Assembly (NCBI RefSeq): GCF_036014235.1
Contig: NZ_CP107925.1
Location: 1-64,000 of the forward strand
DNA: 64,000 bases
Source of the DNA: Streptomyces sp. NBC_00435
GTDB lineage: Bacteria > Actinomycetota > Actinomycetes > Streptomycetales > Streptomycetaceae
Direction: 5' to 3'
Part shown: piece by piece, positions 33,223-41,938 of the stretch
Layout: the number at the start of each line of letters is the position of its first letter
Position numbering within the stretch: the first letter of the stretch is position 1
Position numbers and translations under genes: made by a program
Notes under the pieces: model-generated
Told to the model about the DNA's origin: nothing
Seen by the model: only the letters and a program-made list of their open reading frames with translations
Database searches by the model: none

Positions 33223-34965
33223 ATGACCACCGCCCTCAGCCGGCCCGAACCGGCCGCCGAAAGCCCCGCTCCCACCTCGGCCCTGCGCCGCTGGCTGATC
33301 CTTTTCGTCGTCCTGTCGGCTGACTTCATGGATCTGCTCGACGGCTCGATCGTCAATGTGGCGATGCCGTCCATCCGCGACGACCTGGGCGGTGACTTCG
33401 CGTCCTTCCAGTGGATCTCCGCGGGTTACATGCTGTCCTTCGCGGTCCTGCTGATCAGTGGCGGACGCCTCGGCGACGTCTTCGGACGCAAGCGGATGTT
33501 CCTCACCGGTGTCGCCGGATTCACCGTGCTGTCACTGGTGTGCGGGCTCGCCACCTCGACCGAGATGCTGATCGCGGGCCGAGTGCTGCAGGGGGCCTTC
33601 GCGGCGGTGATGGTGCCGCAGGTCATCGGCATCATCCGGTCGGCCTTCCCGGCCAAGGAGACCGCCGCCGCGTTCGCGGCCGTCGGCCCCTTCATGGGAC
33701 TCGCCGCGGCGAGCGGGCCGGTGCTGGGCGGCGTACTGATCAACGCCGACCTCTTCGGTCTCGGCTGGCGCACGATCTTCCTGGTCAACATCCCGCTCGG
33801 ACTGCTCGCCCTGGGCGCCGCGTCCGCGCTGCTCCCCGAGTCGCGTTCCGCCAAGGCCTCCCGTCTGGACTGGACCGGCATGGTGCTGGTCTCGACCGCC
33901 GTACTGCTGCTCGTCTACCCGCTGGTGCAGGGCCGTGAGCAGGGCTGGCCGACCTGGATGTTCGGGATGATGCTCGCCTCCGTGCCGGCGTTCGGGCTCT
34001 TCGCCTGGCAGCAGTACCGCAAGCAGGCCGCGAACGGCTCGCCGCTCATCGTCACGAGCCTGCTGCGCAAGCGGCCCTTCGTGGCCGGCATCGCCGTGGC
34101 CGTGCTGTTCTACTGCGCCATGGCCGGATACTTCCTCATCTTCACGCTCTACATGCAGATCGGGCTCGGCTACTCGGCCATCCGCACCGGCCTGACCACC
34201 GTGCCCTGGGCCGTCGGCATCGTCGTCGGCGCGGGAATCGGCGGCGGCTTCCTCTCCGGGAAGATCGGCCGCAAGGTCATCCACATCGGTCTCGTCATCA
34301 AGTCCATCGGTGTCCTCGGCATCCTGTGGGTCATCAGCCACTACGGCACCGACGTCACCTCCCTCCAGATCAGCCTCCCGATCTGGGTCTGCGGCGTGGG
34401 CATGGGCTTCGTCGTCGCCCCGCTGTTCGACATCATCCTGGCCGGTGTGGACGACACCGAGGTCGGTTCCGCCTCCGGTCTGCTGAGCGCCACCCAGCAG
34501 CTGGGCAGCGCCGTCGGTGTGGCCATCCTGGGCACCGTCTTCTTCGGCCTCCTCGGCGGTGCTTCGGGTCCCGCGGCGGACTCGGTCACCCCCGCCCTGC
34601 GCCACGAACTGACCGCGGCTCAGGTGACCGCCACCGACCAGGACCGGCTCCTCGGGGACTTCCGCTCCTGCCTGCACGACAGCACCACCTCGGAGGACGA
34701 GAAGGCGACCCCCGCCAGCTGCGGCAGCCTCGAGAACACCGCACGCCAGGTCGTCACCTCGGGTGAGGCCGGGCAGCAGGTGGGCAAGGCGATCAGCGAG
34801 TCGGCGTCCACCGCCAGCAAGGTGGCGTTCACCCACTCGATCAAGTGGGTGGCCTGGATCACGGTCGGCCTCTTCGGCGCCACGTTCCTGCTGGCCTTCC
34901 TGCTTCCGCTGCGGGCCAGGGACGAGGACGAGATCCTGGAACTCGTGGCGACCGGAAGCCACTGA
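33223..34965 (+). CDS. DHA2-type MFS drug exporter, 14 membrane helices
   Basis: A 580-residue proton-driven exporter of the DHA2 family (14 predicted helices). Family motifs: motif A as SGGRLGDVFGRKRMF after helix 2, an early acidic pair in SADFMDLLDGSIVNVAMPSI, and motif C-like glycine-rich GPFMGLAAASGPVLGGVLIN. A large extracytoplasmic loop precedes the last helix (about residues 460-540, containing two Cys that may pair). The role is likely self-resistance and export of the polyketide, controlled by the divergent TetR. ATG at 33223 has GAAGGGG upstream. Confidence 0.94.
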   Translation: MTTALSRPEPAAESPAPTSALRRWLILFVVLSADFMDLLDGSIVNVAMPSIRDDLGGDFASFQWISAGYMLSFAVLLISGGRLGDVFGRKRMFLTGVAGFTVLSLVCGLATSTEMLIAGRVLQGAFAAVMVPQVIGIIRSAFPAKETAAAFAAVGPFMGLAAASGPVLGGVLINADLFGLGWRTIFLVNIPLGLLALGAASALLPESRSAKASRLDWTGMVLVSTAVLLLVYPLVQGREQGWPTWMFGMMLASVPAFGLFAWQQYRKQAANGSPLIVTSLLRKRPFVAGIAVAVLFYCAMAGYFLIFTLYMQIGLGYSAIRTGLTTVPWAVGIVVGAGIGGGFLSGKIGRKVIHIGLVIKSIGVLGILWVISHYGTDVTSLQISLPIWVCGVGMGFVVAPLFDIILAGVDDTEVGSASGLLSATQQLGSAVGVAILGTVFFGLLGGASGPAADSVTPALRHELTAAQVTATDQDRLLGDFRSCLHDSTTSEDEKATPASCGSLENTARQVVTSGEAGQQVGKAISESASTASKVAFTHSIKWVAWITVGLFGATFLLAFLLPLRARDEDEILELVATGSH

Positions 34966-34985
34966 CCGGCGCGAGCGCCCGTACG

Positions 34986-35024
34986 ACGGACGGCCGGCGG
35001 AGAACCTCTCCGCCGGCCGTCCGT
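34986..35024 (+). terminator. Strong terminator after the MFS gene
   Basis: An 18-bp stem (ACGGACGGCCGGCGGAGA / TCTCCGCCGGCCGTCCGT) with a 3-base loop. It marks the boundary between the polyketide genes and the RiPP cluster. Confidence 0.9.
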
Positions 35025-35063
35025 CATGTGCTGCCGGCCCCTCCGGTGCCCGGCGCCCCCAGG

Positions 35064-35312
35064 TCACCGATTGCGGGTCCAGCCCGTGAACAGGGCGGTA
35101 GACAAGGTCGCGTCCAGGGTCTCCAGGACCGCCGGGGGCTGGGTGCCGTCCGGGATCGTCAGGGACAGGGTCGCGGAGCGGGCGGTCATCGAGACGGGGA
35201 CCACTCGCCAGGCCTCGGGCAGGCAGGAGACGAGGCGTACGGCCGTGGTCTCCGGGGCCGCCGAGGTCGGCGCGTCGTCGGTCATGCTGATGCTGATCGT
35301 CAGGGTGGGCAT
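35064..35312 (-). CDS. Small protein downstream of the LanKC gene (82 aa)
   Basis: MPTLTISISMTDDAPTSAAP and so on: 82 residues rich in Thr, Ser and Ala, predicted beta-rich and soluble, with a single Cys and no signal peptide. I do not recognise it. It begins 24 bases after the LanKC stop on the same strand, with a purine-rich stretch (GAGGAG) ahead of ATG 35312, so it is probably the last gene of the RiPP operon. It could be an accessory or immunity factor; that is a guess from position only. Confidence 0.55.
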   Translation of the reverse strand: MPTLTISISMTDDAPTSAAPETTAVRLVSCLPEAWRVVPVSMTARSATLSLTIPDGTQPPAVLETLDATLSTALFTGWTRNR

Positions 35313-35336
35313 CCCGGGCTCCTCGGGTCTCAGGCC

Positions 35337-37820
35337 TCAGTGGGCGGTCGGTACGGGTGCCTCGGCCGGGGCCGTCAGGGGCAGGTAGGGCAGGACCGCC
35401 GTGCGGGGCGCGGTCAGGGCGGCCAGCACGCCGGCCGAACCGGTGGCCAGGTCCGTGGACAGGCGCAGCAGGTGGTCGCCCAGGAAGCCGGTGGCCGTGT
35501 CGTCGTTCTCGTGGGCCACCGCGAAGGGTTCGAGGCCGGAGCGCAGGTCGGCGATGGCCCGGGCGGTGGCCGCGGACCCGTCGTCGGTGCAGGTGAGGGC
35601 GGCCAGGGCGCCCGCGCGGCCGGTGAACAGGCCGCAGGCGGGGTGGAACTGCGAGGTGAGGTCGGTCAGCAGGGCGTCGTGGACGGCGGTGAGGTACGGG
35701 TCCCGGTGCGCGGCGAGGTAGTGGTGGACGGCGATGGCCTGTCCGGCTCCGCCGTGGGCGAGCTGGACCCGGTGCCAGGGGGTGGGCAGTGGCTGCCGGG
35801 ACAGTTCGAGGTCGTGTACGAGGGCCACGCGGGCGGCGTCGTCGCGGCCGGCGGCGAGCAGGAGCAGGGCTTCGCCGCTGGCGCCGCGCAACAGACCGGG
35901 GCGTTCTTCCAGAGTGGGGCTGTTGGCGAGGGCGGCCGCGAGTTCGCGCGCGGCCGTCTCCTCGCCGAGGTGCAGCAGGGCCAGGCCGACGCCCGCGATG
36001 CCGCCGGAGAGGCTGCGGTCGGGGCTGCCGTCGCGCAGGGTGGCGGTGGACAGCAGGCAGTGGGCGCGGTCGAGGACGGCGGCGGCCTCGTCGGTGCGGC
36101 CGAAGTCGTGCAGGACGCAGGCGATGCCGGCGAGCCCGTCGTAGAGGCCCGGGCGCGGGGTGGTGACCGATCGGGCCGCGGCCGAGAGCCAGTCGAGGTG
36201 CTGGTCGGGTACGGGGATTCCCGCGCCGCGCAGGGCCCACAGGACTCCGGCCGCTCCATTGGCGATGTTCAGGCCGCCGTCGGTGTACAGGAACTGGTCG
36301 GCGTCTCCGGGGAAGAGGCGGTCGGCGCGTTCGGGGGTGGCGCAGGTGAGGATGCCGTTCGCGATGCGCCCGGGGGTGGCCAGCGGGCCGGTGGCGGGGA
36401 CCGGGGGGTGGCCGAGATCGGCGCGGACCTGGTCGGCGTAGCTCTCGGGGAGCGGGAAGAAGGCGGTGATCTGGGCGAGCAGGTCCTCGCAGCGGTGGCG
36501 GGTGAAGGACATCACCGGGGTCAGCGGCAGGAACAGGCTCAGGCGCAGGCAGCCCAGGGCGTAGCGGTCGACGGCGGTGCCGGTGGTGCCGGCGGGGGCG
36601 CAGAATCCGGGGGCGCCGATGGCCTGGCCGGTGTGGCCGTCGATGGGGAGGGTGGTCTCCAGGTCGATGAAGGCGATGCTGCCGTCGGGGCGGATCAGGA
36701 CGTTGTTGGGGTGCAGGTCGCCGAAGACCAGCCCGCGTTGGTGCATGGCGGTGACGGCGGCCTCGATGCGGTCGAGGACGTCCAGGGCCCAGGCGGTGTA
36801 CTCGGCCACGGGCATGGCGGTGTCGCGGGCGGTGACCGGGTGGAGCAGCGGGTTGCGCTCGGCGGTCTCCTTGGTCAGGGCGTTGCCGTCGACGAACTCC
36901 CGGGTCAGGAACCAGTGTTCGGCGCCGCGGCGCCAGTCCAGGACCCGCGGGAACCAGGGCAGTCCGTCGAGGGCCGCCATCGCGTCGTGCTCGCGGCGCA
37001 GGCGTTCCACGGCGTCGGCGCCGGCATCGTCGAGGCCGGCGTGCGGGCGGCCCTCCTTGACGAGGACCTCCTGGCCGTCGCGGGTGTCGGTGGCGCGGTA
37101 GACGCCGCCGCCGTTGGAGAAGTGCAGCGCCTGCGTGATCTTGAAGGGGAAGTCGCCGAGGGAGCCGCCGCGGTTGCGTTCGGCCAGGGCCCGCACCACG
37201 CAGGGCGGCAGGACCAGCCAGGCCGGCGGGCGGAAGGAGGGGCCGCGCACGTCGGGGACCAGATTGCCGTCGGGGTCCTCGATGCAGGGCACGGGGGCGC
37301 CGTTCGGGCCGGGGCCCAGCTTCAGCTTGAAGCCCCCGTAGCGGACGTAGAGGGGGCCCGCGCCCCAGCGCAGGTCGCTGAGGACGGCCGGTCCCGGGCG
37401 GCCCTCGAGGAGGGCGTCGAGCTCGACCAGTACGGTCTCCAGCTCCGCCTCGTCGCGCGGGTAGAGGGTGATGAACTTGCCGCTGCTGCCCCGGTCCCCG
37501 TACTTGCTGTTGCGCAGCATCAGCATCGAGGGGCTGGTGAGGAACTTGAAGAGCAGGGAGCGGGAGGTGCAGTACTCGCGCACGATGTCGAGGACCTCGG
37601 GGGCCGTCCCGGTGGTGGCCGACACGTGGATCTTCCACCCCTGGCCGGGCAGTTCGAGTCCCGGAGGGGTCAGGACCGTCCACTCCCCCATCGGCTCACG
37701 GGTCCACCCGGCAGGGGCGTCGGCGGTGGCCAGTGGGAAGGCGTCGGCGCCGGTGATGGCGGCGGGACGGTCGTAGAAGGGGGTGCCGGGCGGGCAGTGG
37801 GCTACGTGTCGCAGGGACAT
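35337..37820 (-). CDS. Class III-type lanthionine synthetase (LanKC)
   Basis: An 827-residue trifunctional enzyme that phosphorylates Ser/Thr of a precursor peptide, eliminates phosphate to give dehydroamino acids and, if thiols are present, can cyclise. The N-terminal lyase domain has GWKIHVSATTGTAPEVLDIV, LLFKFLTSPSML and SSGKFITLYP. The kinase domain has VLVKEGRPHAG, catalytic loop FGDLHPNNVLIRPDGS and metal motif FIDLETT. The LanC-like domain has GLYDGLAGIA, SLSGGIAGVGLALL, QLAHGGAGQA and CGLFTGRAGA, without an evident zinc-ligand set, as in class III. Start ATG at 37820 has a strong ribosome site (CGGAGGA). The only precursor genes nearby lack Cys, so dehydration without ring formation is the likely outcome. 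Confidence 0.9.
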   Translation of the reverse strand: MSLRHVAHCPPGTPFYDRPAAITGADAFPLATADAPAGWTREPMGEWTVLTPPGLELPGQGWKIHVSATTGTAPEVLDIVREYCTSRSLLFKFLTSPSMLMLRNSKYGDRGSSGKFITLYPRDEAELETVLVELDALLEGRPGPAVLSDLRWGAGPLYVRYGGFKLKLGPGPNGAPVPCIEDPDGNLVPDVRGPSFRPPAWLVLPPCVVRALAERNRGGSLGDFPFKITQALHFSNGGGVYRATDTRDGQEVLVKEGRPHAGLDDAGADAVERLRREHDAMAALDGLPWFPRVLDWRRGAEHWFLTREFVDGNALTKETAERNPLLHPVTARDTAMPVAEYTAWALDVLDRIEAAVTAMHQRGLVFGDLHPNNVLIRPDGSIAFIDLETTLPIDGHTGQAIGAPGFCAPAGTTGTAVDRYALGCLRLSLFLPLTPVMSFTRHRCEDLLAQITAFFPLPESYADQVRADLGHPPVPATGPLATPGRIANGILTCATPERADRLFPGDADQFLYTDGGLNIANGAAGVLWALRGAGIPVPDQHLDWLSAAARSVTTPRPGLYDGLAGIACVLHDFGRTDEAAAVLDRAHCLLSTATLRDGSPDRSLSGGIAGVGLALLHLGEETAARELAAALANSPTLEERPGLLRGASGEALLLLAAGRDDAARVALVHDLELSRQPLPTPWHRVQLAHGGAGQAIAVHHYLAAHRDPYLTAVHDALLTDLTSQFHPACGLFTGRAGALAALTCTDDGSAATARAIADLRSGLEPFAVAHENDDTATGFLGDHLLRLSTDLATGSAGVLAALTAPRTAVLPYLPLTAPAEAPVPTAH

Positions 37821-37852
37821 GGCGGTCCTCCGGGGGCGGCGTGCGGGAGAAG

Positions 37853-39496
37853 TCAGGGGAGCAGCGGGCCGAGGTAGGAGACGGCGAACCACTTCCACAG
37901 TGGGTGGTGGCCGGCCTGGACCTCGGCGATGCCGGTGCGGTCCGCCCCGTTCGGTGCGGGCGTGGCGGTGGTGCGGTGCAGCGGGTACGCCGTCATGGCC
38001 AGCCAGGGGTGCTCACTGGCGACCGGCAGCATGGCGGTCAGCGGGGCCAGGGTGTCGTGTCCGGTGGGCTCGCCGAGGCGGGCCGTTCCCGTCTCGGGGC
38101 GGGAGAAGAGGCCGGAGCGGCGCAGGGTGACCGTCGTGCCCTCGGTGAGTTCGAAGCCGGCGCCGCCCTGGGGGACGAGGAGGCTGAGGCTGCCGTCGCG
38201 CTCGGTGGTGTAGCCGGCCGAGACGGTGGCGGGGATCTGTACGAGGGTGGCGGCCAGGGCGAGTCCGACGGCGGCGAGCACCCCGGCGGCGGCGATGCGG
38301 GCGGGGCGGGCTCCGGCCTGTACGGCTTCGCGGACCAGGGTGGCCGCGCCCTTGCCGAGGCGCCAGAGCAGGTAGCCGAGCGCGCAGACCATCATGCAGG
38401 AGCCGGCGATGCCCAGGCGCTGCAGGATCCCGGACCACAGGGTCAGGGCGGTGGAGACGAGGTACAGCGGGAAGAGCAGGCAGGCGATGCCGTACGGGAC
38501 GGACCAGCCGCGGCCGGGCAGTTCGCGCTGGTAGCCGCGGCCGCCGAGGAGCACCCGGGCGATGGCGCGGCGGGCGTCGGTCATGGCCTTCTCCCGCAGG
38601 TGGGAGATGTCCAGGTGACTCATGAGGGCGATGTAGCCGTCGAGCTTGACCAGCGGGAGCAGGTTGACCAGGCAGGTCATGTAGTTGACGAGGGCCACCA
38701 GCAGCAGGGTGTCGCGGGCCGGTCCGGCGGGGACCGCGAGGGCCACGAGGGCGGCGGTCCCGGCGGCCACGGCCTGGATGCCGATGCCGGCGAGGGCGAC
38801 CTGGACGCGCTGGCGGGGGCTCGGCAGCCGCCAGCCGTCGGAGACGTCGCAGAAGAAGGCCGGCGACATGTAGAAGAGCATGAAGCCCATCCGGCTGGGC
38901 GTGCCGCCGTGATGGGTGAGGACCGCTCCGTGGGCCACTTCGTGGACGGCGGTGGTGAGGACCACGCCGAGCATCACGGTGGCGTACGCCCACAGGGGCA
39001 TCGGGCGGGACAGGGCGTCGCCGAGGGCGGCTCCGCAGGCGGCGAGGACCAGTACGCCCAGGAGGGCGACGGCCGCGGCCGAGGCGAGGACGGCGCGGTG
39101 GCCGAGCGGGCGGACCAGCGGGGCGATGGCGCGGAGCATCCGCTCCGGCTTCAGCAGCGTGAACTGGATGGTCAGCGGGCCCGCGAAGCGGATCCGGGCC
39201 GGCTTCCTCACGGGCGTGCCGTCCTCCAGGAGGTCGGAGTCGGCGAGGCTGCGCACCGCGCGGTCGATGTGGCCGGGGGTCCAGGGGGAGCCGAGTTCGG
39301 CGGCGAGCTGGTCGTGGTCACGGCTGCCGTCGAGCAGGCGCACCAGGCGGGCCAGGTCCTCGCCGGTACGGAAGTGCTTGTGCTCCCCGCGCTGGATCAC
39401 CCAGGGGGCGTCTTCGGTGAGCGGTTCGCGCACGGCCACGTCCTCGGCGGTGCGGGGCCGCTCCAGATCGGGTGCGGTGGCAGTCTTGGCGGGCAT
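37853..39496 (-). CDS. M50-type membrane metalloprotease, daptide-type RiPP maturation
   Basis: A 547-residue polytopic membrane protein with zinc protease motifs of the site-2 protease family: HExxH in TAVHEVAHGAVLTHHGG, and the third-ligand motif NLLPLVKLDGYIAL. About eight hydrophobic segments surround them; the first ~130 residues are a soluble winged-helix-like region (HFRTGEDLARLVRLLDGSRD). Intramembrane metalloproteases of this kind accompany daptide precursors and are thought to remove the leader during export. ATG at 39496 has GAGGTG in front; the frame is open further upstream but that part is not coding. It follows the ABC permease and precedes the LanKC gene. Confidence 0.85.
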   Translation of the reverse strand: MPAKTATAPDLERPRTAEDVAVREPLTEDAPWVIQRGEHKHFRTGEDLARLVRLLDGSRDHDQLAAELGSPWTPGHIDRAVRSLADSDLLEDGTPVRKPARIRFAGPLTIQFTLLKPERMLRAIAPLVRPLGHRAVLASAAAVALLGVLVLAACGAALGDALSRPMPLWAYATVMLGVVLTTAVHEVAHGAVLTHHGGTPSRMGFMLFYMSPAFFCDVSDGWRLPSPRQRVQVALAGIGIQAVAAGTAALVALAVPAGPARDTLLLVALVNYMTCLVNLLPLVKLDGYIALMSHLDISHLREKAMTDARRAIARVLLGGRGYQRELPGRGWSVPYGIACLLFPLYLVSTALTLWSGILQRLGIAGSCMMVCALGYLLWRLGKGAATLVREAVQAGARPARIAAAGVLAAVGLALAATLVQIPATVSAGYTTERDGSLSLLVPQGGAGFELTEGTTVTLRRSGLFSRPETGTARLGEPTGHDTLAPLTAMLPVASEHPWLAMTAYPLHRTTATPAPNGADRTGIAEVQAGHHPLWKWFAVSYLGPLLP

Positions 39497-39594
39497 GGTG
39501 GAAGCACCTCGGATCAGGGGGGCGGGCGGGGGGTGTCCGGTGGGTCGGGGCCGGACGGGCCGTGGCCGGGTGGGCCTGGGTGGCCGGACACCCG

Positions 39595-40335
39595 CTAGGC
39601 GATGTCGCGGGTGCGGACGAGGTGCCGGCCGGCGACGAGGGCCGCGACGAGCCAGGCGGCGATGACCGCGTACGCCCAGGGGAGCGAGAGCAGGTCCGGC
39701 TTCACGTCCCGGTAGACGGAGCTCATCGCGATGGTGAGGAGGTACTTGGCGACTCCCGGGACCAGCCGCTGCAGGCCCGGGTCGACGAGCAGGGTGAGGC
39801 CGATCAGGGTGGCCACGGCGCCGGTCTGGTTGCGCACGATCCAGCCGATGAGGGCGCCCCAGGGGGCGGCCAGGGTGCAGCAGGCGAAGACGCCGAGCAG
39901 GATCAGGGCGGTCTCGCCGTCGGCGGCGGCCTCCAGGCCGAAGGGCAGCGGGCCGAGGTAGACGCTCACGGCGCCGAGGGCGGCGGCGACCAGGCCGAAG
40001 GCGGCGCCCGCGGCGGTGGCGACGGCGAGCTTCGCGCCGAAGAGGCGGGAGCGGGAGCCGGCCAGGAGCGCGGAGCGGACCATGGTGCCGGAGGCGTAGT
40101 CGCGGGTGACGTGGACGGCGCCGAAGACGCCGGCCAGCAGGAACATCATCATCCAGGAACGGGCTACGTCCTGGCCGACGGCCAGGGAGGTGGATCCCGC
40201 GGCGATGGCCTTCTCGCCCCCGGAGACGTATCCGAAGGTGGTGATCAGGCACAGCCAGGCACCCGCGAGCGGCAGGGACCACCAGGCGCGGCCGGTCAGT
40301 GCCTTGCGGGCTTCGCCGGCAATGAGGTTACGCAC
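39595..40335 (-). CDS. ABC-2 type transporter permease
   Basis: A 246-residue integral membrane protein with about six helices (for example WWSLPLAGAWLCLITTFGYV and EAAADGETALILLGVFACCT). Its start, GTG 40335, overlaps the end of the ATPase gene, so the two form one exporter. It likely moves the modified peptide out or confers self-immunity. No protease domain is fused. Confidence 0.88.
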   Translation of the reverse strand: MRNLIAGEARKALTGRAWWSLPLAGAWLCLITTFGYVSGGEKAIAAGSTSLAVGQDVARSWMMMFLLAGVFGAVHVTRDYASGTMVRSALLAGSRSRLFGAKLAVATAAGAAFGLVAAALGAVSVYLGPLPFGLEAAADGETALILLGVFACCTLAAPWGALIGWIVRNQTGAVATLIGLTLLVDPGLQRLVPGVAKYLLTIAMSSVYRDVKPDLLSLPWAYAVIAAWLVAALVAGRHLVRTRDIA

Positions 40336-41134
40336 GGGAGTAGTTCCTTTCCGGGGTACGGGTGCCGGCGCCGCCGGTGTCGGCGCTGCCGGTGTCTGCG
40401 CTGCGGCCGGCCGCGGCGGCTGCCGGGTCGACCAGCTCGAAGAAGCGGTCCTCCAGGCGCGTGGCGCCGTGGCCGGTGAGGTCGTCGAGGGTGCCGGCGT
40501 AGCGCAGGGAGTGCTGCATGATCACGACGTCGTCGACGGTCTGTTCCAGCTCGGCGAGCTGGTGGCTGGAGACGAGGACGGTGCGGCCGCCGAGGGCCAG
40601 GGTGCGCAGCGTGGCGCGCAGCCAGCGGATGCCGTCCGGGTCGAGGCCGTTGGCCGGCTCGTCGAGGATCAGGATCTCCGGGTCGGCGAGGAGCGCGGTG
40701 GCCAGGGCCAGGCGCTGGCGCATGCCGGTGGAGCAGCCCTTGACCGGGCGGTCGGCGGCGTAGTCGAGGCCCGTGTACTCCATGACCTCGTCGGCGCGGG
40801 TGGCGGGCAGGCCCAGCACGGTGCACCAGATGCGCAGTTCGCCGCGGACGGTGGCGCCGGGGACGCCGCCCATGCCGTCCATGCTCACTCCGATGCGGTG
40901 GGCCGCGTCGGGGAGTTCCGCGTACGGCTTGCCGAGGACGGTGGCGGTGCCGGCGGTCGGGGTGGCGAGGCCCAGCAGCATCCGCAGGGTGGTGGTCTTG
41001 CCGGCGCCGTTGCGGCCCAGGAGACCGGTGACGCGGCCGGCGCGGATGTCCACGGTCAGGGCGTCGACGGCGCGCACGCCCTTGTACGTCTTGGTGAGAC
41101 CGTTCAACGAGACGGCCGGGTCGCTGCTGCTCAT
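40328..41134 (-). CDS. ABC transporter ATPase
   Basis: A 268-residue ATP-binding subunit: Walker A GLLGRNGAGKTTTLRMLLGL, signature CSTGMRQRLALATALL (STGMR in place of LSGGQ, seen in this subfamily), Walker B ILILDEPANGLDPDG, switch His in VLVSSHQLAELE. It is a CcmA/BcrA-type exporter ATPase. ATG at 41134 with AAAGGACG upstream. It is the first gene after the precursor block and its hairpin, and pairs with the overlapping permease. Confidence 0.92.
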   Translation of the reverse strand: MSSSDPAVSLNGLTKTYKGVRAVDALTVDIRAGRVTGLLGRNGAGKTTTLRMLLGLATPTAGTATVLGKPYAELPDAAHRIGVSMDGMGGVPGATVRGELRIWCTVLGLPATRADEVMEYTGLDYAADRPVKGCSTGMRQRLALATALLADPEILILDEPANGLDPDGIRWLRATLRTLALGGRTVLVSSHQLAELEQTVDDVVIMQHSLRYAGTLDDLTGHGATRLEDRFFELVDPAAAAAGRSADTGSADTGGAGTRTPERNYSRA

Positions 41135-41205
41135 CGCTGCCGCGTCCTTTCCGCGTAGTCCGGGTGATCCGGATGTGGGTGGGTGGTTCAGTGGTGCCGA
41201 GGGCC

Positions 41206-41237
41206 GGGCCCCGGCCGGGGGTTTCCCGGCCGGGCCC
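41206..41237 (-). terminator. Attenuator-type hairpin after the precursor genes
   Basis: CCCGGCCGGG, loop GGTTT, CCCGGCCGGG, between the last precursor gene and the ABC genes on the transcribed strand. Such a leaky terminator would let precursor mRNA exceed that of the export genes. Confidence 0.7.
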
Positions 41238-41296
41238 GGTCCGCATCGATCCCTTTCAGGCGCCGCTCACTTGCGAGCGGGGTCGCCCGGGCGGGA

Positions 41297-41446
41297 TCAG
41301 GTGGCGATGGTGACCGTGGAGATCGCGATGCCGATGGAGACGCCCTCCCAGAAACCGGGGGCCTCGAGGACCTCGAGCTCCTGCAGGCCCAGCTCCAGGC
41401 CGTCCTGCGCGGCGACCGCGGCGTCGTCGAACTTCAGCTCGCTCAT
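41297..41446 (-). CDS. Daptide-type precursor peptide 1 (49 aa)
   Basis: MSELKFDDAAVAAQDGLELG followed by LQELEVLEAPG and the core FWEGVSIGIAISTVTIAT. The leader motif LELGLQELEVLEAP matches daptide precursors as I remember them, in which the last residue is an invariant Thr that becomes dimethyl-1,2-propanediamine. There is no cysteine; the hydrophobic core holds Ser, Ser, Thr, Thr and the terminal Thr. Strong ribosome site (AGAAGGAGAA). Nearly identical to precursor 2, from which it differs only in leader residues 4 and 8 (Leu/Gln, Asp/Asn). Confidence 0.88.
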   Translation of the reverse strand: MSELKFDDAAVAAQDGLELGLQELEVLEAPGFWEGVSIGIAISTVTIAT

Positions 41447-41516
41447 GCTGTTCTCCTTCTGAGTGGTGACGGTGCGTGAGGTGTAGTGCGGGTGGTGCAG
41501 GTGGTTCGGGGGTGGA

Positions 41517-41666
41517 TCAGGTGGCGATGGTGACCGTGGAGATCGCGATGCCGATGGAGACGCCCTCCCAGAAACCGGGGGCCTCGAGGACCTCGAGCTC
41601 CTGCAGGCCCAGCTCCAGGCCGTCCTGCGCGGCGACCGCGGCGTTGTCGAACTTCTGCTCGCTCAT
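41517..41666 (-). CDS. Daptide-type precursor peptide 2 (49 aa)
   Basis: MSEQKFDNAAVAAQDGLELG with the same LQELEVLEAPG motif and the same core as precursor 1, ending TIAT. The identical core means both genes give one product, a gene-dose duplication. Ribosome site GAAGGAGAA. No Cys. Confidence 0.88.
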   Translation of the reverse strand: MSEQKFDNAAVAAQDGLELGLQELEVLEAPGFWEGVSIGIAISTVTIAT

Positions 41667-41718
41667 GGCTGTTCTCCTTCTGTGTGGTGGGTGGGTCGTG
41701 CTGGTGCGACGGGCTGGA

Positions 41719-41865
41719 TCAGGTGGCGACGATCGAGACGATCGAGATGCCGACGACGACTCCGCCGGTCGTCCACCAGCCCGGGGCCTCCATGACCTCG
41801 AGCTCCTGCAGACCGAGCTCCAGGTGGTTCACATCGGCCGCGACGTTCTGGGACGCGTTGTCCAT
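41719..41865 (-). CDS. Daptide-type precursor peptide 3 (48 aa)
   Basis: MDNASQNVAADVNHLELGLQ, then ELEVMEAPG and core WWTTGGVVVGISIVSIVAT. The leader keeps LELGLQELEVMEAP, and the peptide ends in Thr without Cys. The core differs clearly from precursors 1 and 2 (Trp-Trp start, TTGG turn, Val-rich), so it is a second peptide type, as in multi-component daptides. Ribosome site AAAGGAAG. Confidence 0.88.
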   Translation of the reverse strand: MDNASQNVAADVNHLELGLQELEVMEAPGWWTTGGVVVGISIVSIVAT

Positions 41866-41938
41866 GACGACTTCCTTTCCTGAGGGATGAGCGATGAGTA
41901 GTGCGGGTGGGGCGGGCGGTGCGCTGATCCGGGAAGGA

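Noticed and set aside
34845..37877. 1010-codon rightward frame opposite LanKC
   Set aside because: Gly/Gln/Val-rich shadow of the LanKC gene and the end of the MFS gene.
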